A DNA stretch of 64,000 nucleotides from Halomonas sp. DQ26W (GCF_003339685.1 NZ_QPKI01000021.1:1-64000); one strand, 5' to 3'. Counted from the first letter of the stretch, positions 24,870 through 33,829 are shown. Program-made: numbers and translations. The notes: generated by a model from the sequence alone, not told the origin.

Positions 24870-27866
24870 ATGACGTCTATGACGGGAAAGACCCCTTCCC
24901 CGGATGCGCGGATCAAGCCAGTGACCGAGCTGGCGGCCCGCCTTTCCCGGGAGATGGAAGGCGAGGTACTGTTCGACCATGCATCGCGTGGTCGCTACTC
25001 GACAGACGCCTCGATCTACCAGGTGATGCCGCTGGGGGTGGTGATACCACGGCATCAGGAAGACCTGGCCCTGGCCCTGGACATCGCCCGAGACGCTGGC
25101 GCTCCGGTGCTGCCCCGGGGTGCCGGCACCAGCCAGTGTGGCCAGACGGTGGGCGAGGCGCTGGTGATCGACACCACCCGCTGGCTCGATCAGGTGGTCG
25201 AGTTCGACGCCGAGGCGCGCACGGTGGTGGTGGAGCCCGGGATCGTGCTCGACCACCTCAACGCCTGGCTCAAGCCTCATGGGCTCTGGTTTCCGGTGGA
25301 TGTCTCCACCAGCGCCCAGTGCACTGTGGGTGGCATGACCGGCAACAACTCCTGCGGCTCGCGCTCGATCCGCTACGGCAACATGGTCCACAACGTGCTC
25401 GGCGTGGATGCCCTGCTGGCCGATGGTAGCGAGGCGAGCTTCGGTTTCGTCGACGACCTGGCAGCGGGCAGCAGGGCGCGCCTGATCGCCGACAAGGTGC
25501 AGGCCATCGCAGAGCGGGTCGGCCCGGAGATTCGCGATCACTTTCCCAAGGTGCTGCGCCGTGTCGGCGGCTACAACCTGGACCTGTTCGACTGCCAGAA
25601 CCCCAAGCCTTACGACCCGGGTGGCCGGATCAATCTGGCCCACCTGCTGGTCGGCTCGGAAGGTACCCTGGCGGTGAGCCGGCGCATCACGCTGCGGCTC
25701 TCGCCACTTCCCGAGCACAAGGTGCTGGGCGTGGTGAACTTCCCCACCTTCTACCAGGCCATGGATTTCACCCAGCATATCGTCAAGCTTGATCCCACCG
25801 CGGTGGAACTGGTCGACCGCACCATGATCGAGCTGTCGCTGGAGAATCCGGCGTTTCGCCCGGTGATCGAGAAGGCACTGATCGGCAGGCCTGAGGCCGT
25901 GCTGCTGGTAGAGTTCGCCGGTGAGGATCGCGAGGCGCAGCTGGCATCGTTGCGCTCGCTCAGCCAGCTTATGGGCGACCTGGGGCTGGCCGGCAGCGTG
26001 GTCGATATGCCCGAGCCCGCCGAGCAGAAGGCGCTGTGGAACGTGCGCAAGGCGGGGCTAAATATCATGATGAGCATGAAGGGCGACGGCAAGCCGGTCT
26101 CCTTCATCGAGGACTGCGCGGTGCCGCTGGAGCACCTCGCCGAATACACCGACAAGCTCACCGAGGTCTTTCACCGCCATGGTACGGAGGGCACCTGGTA
26201 CGCCCACGCCAGCGTCGGCACCCTGCACGTGCGCCCGATCCTCGACATGCGTCGCGACGGCGCCGGCAAGATGCGCGAGATCGCCGAGCAGGCGTCGGCA
26301 CTGGTGCGGGAGTACAAGGGAGCCTACTCCGGCGAACACGGCGATGGGCTGTGCCGCGGCGAGTGGGTGGCCTGGCAGTTCGGACCCACGATCAACGACG
26401 CCTTCCGCGAGGTAAAGCGGCTCTTCGACCCGGACAATCGTTTCAACCCAGGCAAGATCGTCGAAACCCCAAAGATGGACGACGACCGCTACTTTCGCTT
26501 CCCCAGGGATTACCGGACCATTCCGGTGACCCCGGCCTTCGACTGGTCGGCATGGAACGTCAGGCGCGATCCGTTGACCGGCGAGCAGAGCAACCCAGGC
26601 AGCGCCGGCGACCCCACCCATGGTCTGGCCATGGCGGTCGAGATGTGCAACAACAATGGCCATTGCCGCAAGTTCGATGCTGGCACCATGTGCCCGAGCT
26701 ACCGCATCACCCGTGACGAGCAACACCTGACCCGGGGCCGCGCCAATACCCTGCGGCTGGTGCTCTCCGGCCAACTGGGTGAAGAGGGCCTGGCCAGCGA
26801 TGAGGTCAAGGAAGCGCTGGATCTCTGCGTCTCCTGCAAGGGCTGTCGGCGGGACTGCCCGACCGGGGTCGACATGGCCAAGTTCAAGATCGAGGCGCGT
26901 AGTGCCCGGGTGCGGGCCAAGGGACTCTCCCTGCGCGACCGCATGGTCGGCGAGATGCCGCGCTACGCGCCCTGGGCGAGCCGATTTTCCGCCCTGGTCA
27001 ACGGCATCGAGCGAGCACCCTTTATCGCCCGTGGGATCAAGCGCGGGCTGGGGCTGGCCCCCGAGCGCGCGCTGCCGGTCTTCGCTGGCAACTTCCTGGC
27101 CGAAGCGCACACCGCGCAGGAGACGGCGACCCGCGAAGTACTGCTTTTCGTCGATACCTTCAACAACTATATGGAGGGAGGCAACGCCAGGGCCGCCAAG
27201 CGCGTGCTGGAAGCCGCCGGCTTCGAGGTACACCTCAACGTGAAGCAGGGTGAGCGACCGCTGTGCTGTGGGCGCACCTACCTCTCGTCCGGCCAGTTCG
27301 ACAAGGCGAAAGCCGAGGCGCAGCGGACGCTGGAGGCGCTGATGCCCTATGTGAACAGTGGCATGGCCATTGTCGGCCTGGAGCCGTCGTGTTTGCTCAG
27401 CATGCGTGACGAGTTCCTGCAGTATGGTTTCGGCGAGGAGGCCCGCGCGCTGGCGGAGGCGTCGATGTTGTTCGAGGAGTTCCTGGTCAAGGCGCGTGAG
27501 GCCGGAGAACTGCCGCTGGAACTCAAGCCGCTGGCGTATCGGAGAGCGATGCTTCACGGCCACTGTCATCAGAAAGCCTTCGATGCCGTGCGCCCCATAG
27601 AGCAGGTGCTGTCATGGATTCCCGAGCTCGAGGTCGAGACCATCGACTCCTCCTGCTGCGGCATGGCCGGCAGTTTCGGTTACGAGGTCGAGCACTATGA
27701 CGCCTCGATGAAAATGGCCGAGCTGTCGCTGTTGCCGGCGATCCGTGAGGCCGCTGACGATGTCGTCTTGGTGGCCGACGGCACCAGTTGTCGTCACCAG
27801 ATCAAGGACGGGGTGGGGCGCGAGGCGATCCACGTGGCCCGACTGCTGGAGCAGGCGCTGGCCTGA
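24870..27866 (+). CDS. Large FAD and 4Fe-4S D-2-hydroxyacid dehydrogenase, YdiJ-like
   Basis: About 998-residue fusion of a GlcD-like FAD domain and a GlcF-like iron-sulfur domain, the plan of E. coli YdiJ, a D-2-hydroxyglutarate dehydrogenase. FAD motifs: LPRGAGTSQCGQTVG (near 85-100) and GGMTGNNSCGSRSIRYGN (near 150-167). The FAD-oxidase C-terminal block is GAYSGEHGDGLCRGEW, then FNPGKIVETP. Cysteine motifs CNNNGHCRKFDAGTMCP and CVSCKGCRRDCP bind clusters, and CCG-type motifs (CCGRTY, CCGMAGSF) follow. ATG 24870 has GAGGAAGG upstream, better than the ATG at 24852. It oxidises a D-2-hydroxy acid in the same pathway as its neighbours; the exact substrate is unknown. Confidence 0.88.
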   Translation: MTSMTGKTPSPDARIKPVTELAARLSREMEGEVLFDHASRGRYSTDASIYQVMPLGVVIPRHQEDLALALDIARDAGAPVLPRGAGTSQCGQTVGEALVIDTTRWLDQVVEFDAEARTVVVEPGIVLDHLNAWLKPHGLWFPVDVSTSAQCTVGGMTGNNSCGSRSIRYGNMVHNVLGVDALLADGSEASFGFVDDLAAGSRARLIADKVQAIAERVGPEIRDHFPKVLRRVGGYNLDLFDCQNPKPYDPGGRINLAHLLVGSEGTLAVSRRITLRLSPLPEHKVLGVVNFPTFYQAMDFTQHIVKLDPTAVELVDRTMIELSLENPAFRPVIEKALIGRPEAVLLVEFAGEDREAQLASLRSLSQLMGDLGLAGSVVDMPEPAEQKALWNVRKAGLNIMMSMKGDGKPVSFIEDCAVPLEHLAEYTDKLTEVFHRHGTEGTWYAHASVGTLHVRPILDMRRDGAGKMREIAEQASALVREYKGAYSGEHGDGLCRGEWVAWQFGPTINDAFREVKRLFDPDNRFNPGKIVETPKMDDDRYFRFPRDYRTIPVTPAFDWSAWNVRRDPLTGEQSNPGSAGDPTHGLAMAVEMCNNNGHCRKFDAGTMCPSYRITRDEQHLTRGRANTLRLVLSGQLGEEGLASDEVKEALDLCVSCKGCRRDCPTGVDMAKFKIEARSARVRAKGLSLRDRMVGEMPRYAPWASRFSALVNGIERAPFIARGIKRGLGLAPERALPVFAGNFLAEAHTAQETATREVLLFVDTFNNYMEGGNARAAKRVLEAAGFEVHLNVKQGERPLCCGRTYLSSGQFDKAKAEAQRTLEALMPYVNSGMAIVGLEPSCLLSMRDEFLQYGFGEEARALAEASMLFEEFLVKAREAGELPLELKPLAYRRAMLHGHCHQKAFDAVRPIEQVLSWIPELEVETIDSSCCGMAGSFGYEVEHYDASMKMAELSLLPAIREAADDVVLVADGTSCRHQIKDGVGREAIHVARLLEQALA

Positions 27867-27882
27867 GACGAAGCCGACCGGC

Positions 27883-27914
27883 ATCATGACCATGGCCAAG
27901 TATCATGACCATGG
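27883..27914. repeat. Short tandem-like direct repeat
   Basis: ATCATGACCATGG occurs at 27883-27895 and again at 27902-27914, a 13-base exact repeat with a 19-base period between a stop codon and a terminator. It may be slippage, or a pair of binding sites. Confidence 0.6.
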
Positions 27915-27940
27915 AAAGGGGCGACAGGGGTCGCCCCTTT
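27915..27940 (+). terminator. Rho-independent terminator after the FAD/Fe-S dehydrogenase gene
   Basis: Perfect 11-bp stem AAAGGGGCGAC/GTCGCCCCTTT with a 4-base loop. The 3' arm ends in TTT. It should end the crotonase-to-dehydrogenase transcript before ltaE. Confidence 0.7.
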
Positions 27941-27963
27941 CGTCGTGACGAGGATGAACGACA

Positions 27964-29001
27964 ATGATCGATCTACGCAGTGACACCGTGACCCGACCCA
28001 CCACGGCCATGCGCGAGGCGATGGCCAGGGCGCCGGTTGGTGACGATGTATGGGGCGATGACCCCAGTGTCGCCGCCTTCGAGGCGGTGGTGGCCGAGAG
28101 GGCTGACATGGCGGCCGCGCTGTTCTTTCCATCGGGGACCCAAAGCAACCTGGCGGCACTCATGGTCCACTGTCAGCGAGGCGACGAATATATCGCCGGC
28201 CAGTTTTCGCACATCTATCGCGATGAGGGCGGCGGTGCGGCGGTGCTGGGCAGCATCCAGCCCCAGCCCATCGAGCATGACCCGGACGGCAGCCTGCCGC
28301 TGGAGAGAGTGCAGGCGGCCATCAAGGGAGCCGACATTCACCATGCCAGCACCCGGCTGTTGGCGCTGGAGAACACCTTTCGGGGCAAAGTGCTGCCGGA
28401 AGCCTATACCCGACGTGCCACGGCGCTGGCCCATGAGCATGGGCTGGCCACCCACCTGGACGGGGCACGATTATTCAACGCCGTGGTGGCCTCCGGGCGC
28501 TCTCTCGCCGAGCTGTGCCAGGGTTTCGATTCGGTGTCGCTCTGCTTTTCAAAAGGGCTAGGCGCGCCGGTCGGGTCCCTGCTGCTGGGCGACGAGGCAT
28601 TCATTGGCCGGGCGCGTCGCTGGCGCAAGACCCTGGGCGGTGGCATGCGTCAGGTCGGTATCCTGGCGGCGGGCTGCCACCATGCGCTGGAGCATCATGT
28701 CGAGCGTCTGGCGGAGGATCATCGCCATGCTGCGCTGCTGGCCGAAGGGTTGGGCGAGATCGACGAGATCGAGGTGCGAGGCTGTGAGACCAACGTGCTG
28801 TTCGTCGCGTTGCCCGAGGCTCACTGCAAGGCGCTTGGGGAGTTTCTCGCCGACCGGGGCGTCTTGATCGCCGCGTCACCGGTCACGCGGATGTTGACGC
28901 ACCTGGACATTTCAGTGCAAGACGTTGGTCACTTTGTGGCAAGCATCAAGGCGTATTTTACCGAGCATGCCGTTCGGGTCGACGACAGGCTTGGTGGTTG
29001 A
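27964..29001 (+). CDS. ltaE: Low-specificity L-threonine (L-allo-threonine) aldolase
   Basis: PLP enzyme of 345 residues splitting L-allo-threonine/L-threonine to glycine and acetaldehyde, or the reverse. The family N-terminus MIDLRSDTVTRPTTAMREAM is complete. The PLP lysine sits in LCFSKGLGAPVGSLL (near Lys199), the aldolase ALENTF block near 137 and THLDGARLFNA near 161. It comes after a terminator, so it may have its own promoter although none is obvious in the 23-base gap. In context it links glycine from the aminotransferase with C2 or C4 metabolism. A bidirectional terminator separates it from the convergent permease. Confidence 0.93.
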   Translation: MIDLRSDTVTRPTTAMREAMARAPVGDDVWGDDPSVAAFEAVVAERADMAAALFFPSGTQSNLAALMVHCQRGDEYIAGQFSHIYRDEGGGAAVLGSIQPQPIEHDPDGSLPLERVQAAIKGADIHHASTRLLALENTFRGKVLPEAYTRRATALAHEHGLATHLDGARLFNAVVASGRSLAELCQGFDSVSLCFSKGLGAPVGSLLLGDEAFIGRARRWRKTLGGGMRQVGILAAGCHHALEHHVERLAEDHRHAALLAEGLGEIDEIEVRGCETNVLFVALPEAHCKALGEFLADRGVLIAASPVTRMLTHLDISVQDVGHFVASIKAYFTEHAVRVDDRLGG

Positions 29002-29013
29002 GCGTCAACGAGA

Positions 29014-29053
29014 AGCCCCCATGGCCTAGGTTCAGTCCAAGGTCATGGGGGCT
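29014..29053. terminator. Bidirectional terminator between ltaE and the lactate/glycolate permease
   Basis: Stem AGCCCCCATG/CATGGGGGCT, 10 perfect pairs around a 20-base loop that can pair further. GTTTGCTG follows on the plus strand. The genes converge here. Confidence 0.7.
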
Positions 29054-29076
29054 GTTTGCTGCGTTCCCGTAAAGGC

Positions 29077-30777
29077 TCAGCCTGCGCGCATCAGCGGGTC
29101 GGTAACGCCGATCACGTAGAAGGCGATCATGGCGATGACGCCGGTGAAAACCAGGTAGTAGAGCGTGGGCAGAATCGTCTTGCGAATGGTTTCGCCTTCG
29201 CGTCCCAGAAGCCCCACGGTGGCAGACGCCGCCACCACGTTATGGATGGCAATCATGTTGCCCGCGGCGGCACCGACGGCTTGCAGCGCCACCATCATCG
29301 CGGTGGAAACACCCAGTTGCTGCGCCACGTTGAACTGGAACTCGGCCAACATCAGGTTCGATACCGTGTTGGAGCCGGCAATGAAGGCGCCAAGGCCGCC
29401 CACCGCGGGAGCGAAGAACGGGTAGACGCCGCCCACCCCGTCGGCTACGAACTGGGCCATGGCCACCGGCATCGAAACCAGGTCAGCGGCATTGACCCCG
29501 GAGTTGATCAGGATGCGCACCATGGGGATGGTAAAGATCAGCACGAAACCGGCGCCGAGGATGGTCCGTGAGGACTCGCCGAAGGCCGCCTTGAGCTCAC
29601 CCAGGCGCATGCGGTGGAGCAGGGCGGTGAGCAGCACCACCATCAGCAGTATGCCACCAGGCAGGTAGAGCGGCTGGATGGCGCCGGATACACCGGACTC
29701 ACCGAGGATATTGCTCCAGCCGAAGCTCAGTGACTGAAGTGCCTCGCGGAATGGGTCGATGGTGCGGGAGGCGACCAGGATCACGGCCAGCAGCACGTAG
29801 GGCACCCAGCCCATCAGGGTGGAGATTGGGGCCTTGCCGGCGATGTCGTCGAGCTTGATTTCCAGTTTGCCGATCCACTCGTCCGGCCAGGATTTGCGCT
29901 CGGGGAAATCCCAGACGTCCTTGGGAATCAGGAAGCCCTTGCGCGCGGCGGGCACGACAACGGCCAGGCCCACCATGGCACCGATCATCGAGGGGAATTC
30001 CGGGCCGAGCAGCACGCCGGCGAGCATGTAGGGCACCACGAAGGCCACGCCCGCGAAGAGCGCGAAGGGGGTGATGGAGAGGCCTTCCTTCCAGGACTTG
30101 TTGGCCCCGAAGAAGCGCACCATGATCACCACCATGATCAGTGGCATCAGGACGCCGACGATGCCGTGTATGACGGCCACCTCGGCGGCGATCAGGCGGA
30201 AGTACTCCAGCCAGGTATAGCCGCCGGCTTCCAGCGCTTCCGTAATTCCTTCGCGGTTGATGCCACCGGTGACACCCACCACGATGGGCGTACCCACGGC
30301 GCCGAAGGAGACCGGCGTGGACTGAATCATCATGCCCACCACCACGGCGGCCAGCGCCGGGAAGCCGAGCGCTACCATCAGCGGGGCGGCCACGGCGGCG
30401 GGGGTGCCGAAGCCGGAAGCACCTTCGATGAAGCAGCCGAACAGCCAGGCGACGATAATGGCCTGAACGCGGCGGTCGGGGCTGATGCCCGAGAAGCCGT
30501 TGCGGATGGCGGTGATGCCCCCCGAGTGCTTCAGTGTGTTGAGCAGCAGGATGGCACCGAAGATGATCCAGAGGATCGACACGGTGAGGATCAGGCCCTG
30601 CAGGGTCGAAGCCAGGACTCGGTTGAAGCTCATCTCCCAGGCCAGCAGGCCTATCAGGGCGGTGACCACATAGACCGCCGGCATGGCGGTCTTGGCGGGC
30701 ATGCGCAGGCCAATCAGCAGGACGCCGGCCAGGACCAGTGGCATAAAGGCGAGTAGGGCAAGTGTCGTGTCCGTCAT
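29077..30777 (-). CDS. glcA: LctP-family L-lactate/glycolate permease (GlcA-like)
   Basis: Inner-membrane proton symporter of 566 residues with about 13-14 hydrophobic segments. LctP-family blocks: [21 protein letters not shown] near 112-132, [20 protein letters not shown] near 153-172 and the C-terminal [19 protein letters not shown]. LldP (lactate) and GlcA (glycolate) cannot be told apart confidently by eye. The nearby glycolate oxidase operon and absence of a lactate dehydrogenase operon here favour glycolate uptake. A perfect FadR-type palindrome lies 124 bases upstream, so regulation by a GntR protein is likely. Confidence 0.88.
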   Translation of the reverse strand: MTDTTLALLAFMPLVLAGVLLIGLRMPAKTAMPAVYVVTALIGLLAWEMSFNRVLASTLQGLILTVSILWIIFGAILLLNTLKHSGGITAIRNGFSGISPDRRVQAIIVAWLFGCFIEGASGFGTPAAVAAPLMVALGFPALAAVVVGMMIQSTPVSFGAVGTPIVVGVTGGINREGITEALEAGGYTWLEYFRLIAAEVAVIHGIVGVLMPLIMVVIMVRFFGANKSWKEGLSITPFALFAGVAFVVPYMLAGVLLGPEFPSMIGAMVGLAVVVPAARKGFLIPKDVWDFPERKSWPDEWIGKLEIKLDDIAGKAPISTLMGWVPYVLLAVILVASRTIDPFREALQSLSFGWSNILGESGVSGAIQPLYLPGGILLMVVLLTALLHRMRLGELKAAFGESSRTILGAGFVLIFTIPMVRILINSGVNAADLVSMPVAMAQFVADGVGGVYPFFAPAVGGLGAFIAGSNTVSNLMLAEFQFNVAQQLGVSTAMMVALQAVGAAAGNMIAIHNVVAASATVGLLGREGETIRKTILPTLYYLVFTGVIAMIAFYVIGVTDPLMRAG

Positions 30778-31133
30778 GAGCTGACGTTACCTCGCTGTCT
30801 CGTGTTCGGGAATCGGGGCGATGGCTCAGGCACGGGACCCAGAACTATCACCACGGGCATGGACGATACGACTAGATATCTTGAATTTCCAATCCTGGTT
30901 AATTGGTATTACCAATTATCTTCTAATTTCATATCTGCTTTTATTATTCACTAATCGATAAAAAACAACAGACTATCTATTTTCATGGTGATGAACTTGG
31001 CACTGTTTACCATCAGGGGTTTAGACTAATGGACAGTAGGTCGACCTCTTCCGTGGGCTCGCCGATGAATTGGCATCATCAGGGAAAGGCTGGCACTATC
31101 GATTATCACCCCCGGCTAAAGCGAGGAGACGGC
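30778..31133. other. Intergenic region upstream of the permease and of the glutathione transferase gene
   Basis: 356 bases, distinctly AT-rich in 30860-31020, holding the divergent promoters. It contains the palindrome at 30901-30917. Toward the transferase gene, TTGGCA at about 31005 with TAGACT near 31023 is a weak promoter candidate. No gene is seen. Confidence 0.5.
30901..30917. promoter_or_regulatory. Perfect FadR-family operator palindrome upstream of the permease
   Basis: AATTGGTATTACCAATT is a perfect 17-base palindrome matching the ATTGGTnnnACCAAT operators known for LldR, PdhR and relatives. It lies between the divergent permease and transferase genes, within reach of the permease promoter. 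Confidence 0.7.
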
Positions 31134-31841
31134 ATGGCAATGGTGCTCTATGAACTCTGCGGTATCGACGAGGGGCTGCGTTTCTCCCCCTATTGCTGGC
31201 GGGTTCGTTACGCCCTGGCGCACAAGGGGCTGACGGTGGAAACCCGTCCCTGGCACTTCACCGACAAGGAGTCGCTGGCTTTCTCCGGTTCCGATAAGGT
31301 GCCGGTGCTGGTCGACGGTGATCAGACCATTGCCGACAGCTACGAGATACTGCGCTACCTGGACCGCACCTACCCCGAACAGCCACTGCTCGGCAATGAC
31401 CTGGCGGAGGCGCGTGCCCGTTTCTTCAAGCACTATGCCGAGCGCTCACTGGCTCCGGCGATGCTGCGTACCATCATAATGGACCTGCTCAATGCCATTC
31501 ACCCCAAGGATCGTGACTACTTCCGCGAGACTCGCGAGAAGCGCTTCGGGCGTGCTCTCGAGGAGTTTCATTCGCCCGCCAAGGGACTTGTGCAGTTGGA
31601 TGCCGCGCTGGAACCGCTGCGCGGCCAGTTAAAGGAAGCTGACTTTATCGATGGGTCTGCCCCGGCGGCGGCCGACTATCTCGTCTTCGGCAGTTTCATG
31701 TGGGCGCGGGTGGTTTCCAGTGCCGACCTGGTTTCCAACGCCGATCCGGTATATGGCTGGCTCGAGCGCATGCTCGACCTGCACGAAGGTCTTGGTCGTA
31801 GCGCAATGCGCGTGACCGATATCGAGGGCGCTTATCGCTGA
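31134..31841 (+). CDS. Glutathione S-transferase family protein
   Basis: 235-residue protein with an N-terminal thioredoxin-like glutathione-binding domain (about 1-80; SPYCWRVRYALAHKGL, KVPVLVDG, IADSYEILRYLD) and a helical C-terminal domain with the PAAADYLVFG capping-box region. It probably conjugates or reduces an electrophile; the substrate is unknown. The ATG at 31134 has GAGGAG upstream; the longer frame from 31029 lacks homology. It is next to the phasin gene but probably a separate unit, because a promoter-like region follows its stop. Confidence 0.88.
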   Translation: MAMVLYELCGIDEGLRFSPYCWRVRYALAHKGLTVETRPWHFTDKESLAFSGSDKVPVLVDGDQTIADSYEILRYLDRTYPEQPLLGNDLAEARARFFKHYAERSLAPAMLRTIIMDLLNAIHPKDRDYFRETREKRFGRALEEFHSPAKGLVQLDAALEPLRGQLKEADFIDGSAPAAADYLVFGSFMWARVVSSADLVSNADPVYGWLERMLDLHEGLGRSAMRVTDIEGAYR

Positions 31842-31845
31842 GCAT

Positions 31846-31885
31846 GTTGCAGTGCACAAGAATGCTTGTTATGCTGCATTGCAAC
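31846..31885 (+). promoter_or_regulatory. Phasin promoter overlapped by a TGCA inverted repeat, PhaR-type candidate
   Basis: A -35 TTGCAG (31847-31852) and -10 TATGCT (31870-31875) are 17 bases apart. Arms GTTGCAgTGCA (31846-31856) and TGCATTGCAAC (31875-31885) form an 11-base inverted repeat with one mismatch, covering both promoter elements. PhaR repressors of phasin genes bind TGC/GCA-type repeats, so repression in the absence of PHA granules is likely. Confidence 0.55.
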
Positions 31886-31942
31886 AAGGCGGTTTCGGAT
31901 GGGAACCAGCCTTGGCCAACCGAACCGTACTGGAGGTGTTTC

Positions 31943-32371
31943 ATGAGCAAATCAACCGAGCAAGCCACCGAAAAAGCTACTCAGCAATTCGAGAGCTTGT
32001 TTGTCGCTCCGGCGCGCGCCTATGGCTCGCTGACGCTGGAATATTACGAAAAGCTGATGGCGGCCCAGCTGGACGCCTTTCGCACCTATTCCGAGCTGAG
32101 CCTGGCGCAGGCCCGTGCTTGGGTCGACGTCAAGGATGCCGAGGGCCTCAAGCAGGTCGTGAGCGATCAGCAAAAGGCCGTCCAGGACCTGGGCGAGCGC
32201 CTGCAGGGCGATACCCAGAAAGTGGTCACCCTGAGCCAGGAGTTCCTGAAGAAAGGCCATAAGCTGGCGGAAGAGAACGTCAAGAGCGGCCAGAAACTGG
32301 CGGAAGAAAACGTCAAGACTGGCCAGAAGCTGGTAGAAGATGCCACCAAGAAGGCCCAGGCCAGCAAGTAA
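31943..32371 (+). CDS. Phasin-family polyhydroxyalkanoate granule protein
   Basis: 142-residue, entirely helical, lysine- and glutamine-rich protein with the phasin core (SLFVAPARAYGSLTLEYYEKLMAAQLDAFRTYSELSLAQARAW). Near the C-terminus is a repeated unit, KLAEENVKSGQ / KLAEENVKTGQ / KLVEDATKK. Phasins coat PHA granules and control their size. GGAGGTG precedes the ATG at 31943; the frame is open upstream without homology. It is followed by a strong terminator, so it is monocistronic. No PHA synthase lies in the window. Confidence 0.88.
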   Translation: MSKSTEQATEKATQQFESLFVAPARAYGSLTLEYYEKLMAAQLDAFRTYSELSLAQARAWVDVKDAEGLKQVVSDQQKAVQDLGERLQGDTQKVVTLSQEFLKKGHKLAEENVKSGQKLAEENVKTGQKLVEDATKKAQASK

Positions 32372-32442
32372 GCTCGACGCGCAACAACACCAGGCAAGCT
32401 CTGCTGCAACGAGCAGGATCAGGGCTTCAGGCCTGAGACGAA

Positions 32443-32471
32443 ACCGCCATCCTTGTGGATGGCGGTCTTTT
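32443..32471. terminator. Rho-independent terminator after the phasin gene
   Basis: Perfect 10-bp stem ACCGCCATCC/GGATGGCGGT, loop TTGT, then CTTTT. The minus-strand version can also serve the convergent phosphoribosyltransferase gene. Confidence 0.9.
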
Positions 32472-32499
32472 GCGTAGATGCCACCACTCGCGGACAGAT

Positions 32500-33120
32500 T
32501 CAGTTGGATGAACGGCCAAGCAGTTCGACGACCTCTTCCTCTTCCACCTGGCTGAAGTCGGCGTAGAATTGTCCGACTCCCATGAAGCCCCGTGGTACCT
32601 CCAGGCAGGCCACTTCATCCGCCGCAGCTTTCAGGCGGGCCACGGCACTGCGGGATCCGACCCCCATGGCGGCAATCAACCGCTCGGCTCGGCCGCTCAA
32701 CATCTTCAGGGCGGCCTCCATGGTGGCGCCCGTGGCGCTGCCATCGTCGACCACGACCACTACCCGACCTTCAGGCGGGATTGGTGGGCGAATCGGGCTG
32801 TAGCGAGTCCGCCGCTCCTTCAACAGCTTGCGCTGATGCTCGACTTCACGCTCCACGGCAGCGGATGAGAACTGCGATGCAGCGTCATCGAGCTTCATGC
32901 TGCCATCCTCACTCACCGCGCCAATGGCGAATTCGGGGCTGCCCGGTGCGCGTATCTTGCGCACCAGCACCACGTCCAGTTCGCCCTCCAGAGCATCGGC
33001 CAGATAGCGTCCCATGGGCACGCCGCCACGGGGAATGGCCAGGATCAGCGGGTTATGCCCCTTGAGGTGCTCGAGCCGCTGAGCCAGTTGCTTGGCGGCA
33101 TCGAGACGGTCACGAAACAT
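32500..33120 (-). CDS. Phosphoribosyltransferase-family protein
   Basis: 206-residue type I phosphoribosyltransferase. The PRPP-binding signature is VVVVDDGSATGATM (121-134) and the N-terminal part has ILAIPRGGVPMGRYLA. The protein ends in an acidic tail. It is of the stand-alone class often seen near alpha/beta hydrolase or stress genes, with unknown base acceptor. Start 33120 fits the family N-terminus (MFRDRLDAAKQLAQRL) and has GGAGAC upstream. It lies 118 bases after uraD on the same strand; a role in purine salvage is suggested only by that position. Confidence 0.85.
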   Translation of the reverse strand: MFRDRLDAAKQLAQRLEHLKGHNPLILAIPRGGVPMGRYLADALEGELDVVLVRKIRAPGSPEFAIGAVSEDGSMKLDDAASQFSSAAVEREVEHQRKLLKERRTRYSPIRPPIPPEGRVVVVVDDGSATGATMEAALKMLSGRAERLIAAMGVGSRSAVARLKAAADEVACLEVPRGFMGVGQFYADFSQVEEEEVVELLGRSSN

Positions 33121-33238
33121 GCACAGAGTCTCCAAAATCACTATTCCCCAAAGTGTAGTTGGATGCGAGAGCTGTCCACTACTACCCAGGAAAAATGCCG
33201 CAGGAGGGCATCCGGCACTTCGCCGGTGCCGCATGACA

Positions 33239-33766
33239 TCATGCTTCGGTGCGAGCCTCCAGGCGGAAGCGGGCGATACGATTGATCTGCTCGATGGCGG
33301 TACGACGCTCCTGCTCTGGTGTGTTTTCAAGTCGCGCCACGAAGGCGTCGAGAATGGCGTGGCGATCGCTGCCCTTGACGGCCATCACGAAGGGAAAATC
33401 GAAGCGGGCCTTGTAGGCATCATTCAGTCGTTGAAATCGCTCCATCTCTTCCGGGGTGCACTGATCGAGCCCGGCACCCGCCTGCTCACGGGTGGAGTCA
33501 TCGGTCAGTTCTCCGGCGACGGCGGCCTTGCCGGCCAGGTCGGGGTGGGCACGAATCACCTCCAGCTGCTTTTCCACCGACGCTTCTTTCAGCGTTCGTC
33601 TCATGGCCTCGGCGAGTCCGGCCGGGGTGTCCTGTTCGCCGCCGAGGCCCTGTTGCCAGGTCAGGTCGGCGACCCAGGGGGAGTGCTCATAGATATCGCC
33701 GTATTGCGAGACGAATGCCTGGCGGTCGAGGGTACTGGGGCGCGGTTCAAGGGTCTTGTCACTCAT
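33239..33766 (-). CDS. uraD: 2-oxo-4-hydroxy-4-carboxy-5-ureidoimidazoline (OHCU) decarboxylase UraD
   Basis: Third step of urate breakdown: decarboxylates OHCU stereospecifically to (S)-allantoin. The 175-residue protein has the conserved catalytic AHPDLAGK (His74), the acidic TREQAGAGLD block and FQRLNDAYKARFDFPFVMAVKG near 111-132. GGAGG precedes the ATG. It is divergent from uraH with a 171-base shared regulatory region containing TGTATACA. Confidence 0.94.
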   Translation of the reverse strand: MSDKTLEPRPSTLDRQAFVSQYGDIYEHSPWVADLTWQQGLGGEQDTPAGLAEAMRRTLKEASVEKQLEVIRAHPDLAGKAAVAGELTDDSTREQAGAGLDQCTPEEMERFQRLNDAYKARFDFPFVMAVKGSDRHAILDAFVARLENTPEQERRTAIEQINRIARFRLEARTEA

Positions 33767-33821
33767 CGGGGCCTCCGCAATGGTGTTCGGGGAACAGGCT
33801 ACATCCAGCTTTTCGAGTAAG

Positions 33822-33829
33822 TGTATACA
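33822..33829. promoter_or_regulatory. TGTATACA operator between uraD and uraH
   Basis: TGTATACA in context GTGTATACAA, in the divergent uraD-uraH region. One of seven such sites upstream of ureide and glyoxylate genes. It fits the FadR-family GntR consensus with GT and AC half-sites. Confidence 0.6.

Noticed and set aside
23946-25778. 610-residue antisense ORF over the aminotransferase and dehydrogenase genes
   Set aside because: It spans two well-supported genes on the other strand and is rich in His/Gly/Arg as expected for a shadow frame.
18485-29001. Beta-hydroxyaspartate cycle, suggested by the aminotransferase and an aldolase
   Set aside because: The aldolase is LtaE-type rather than the D-threonine-aldolase-like BhcC, and no dehydratase (BhcB) or imine reductase (BhcD) is present.
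29077-30777. Definite L-lactate permease call
   Set aside because: LldP and GlcA share the family; neighbours favour glycolate, so the substrate is left open.
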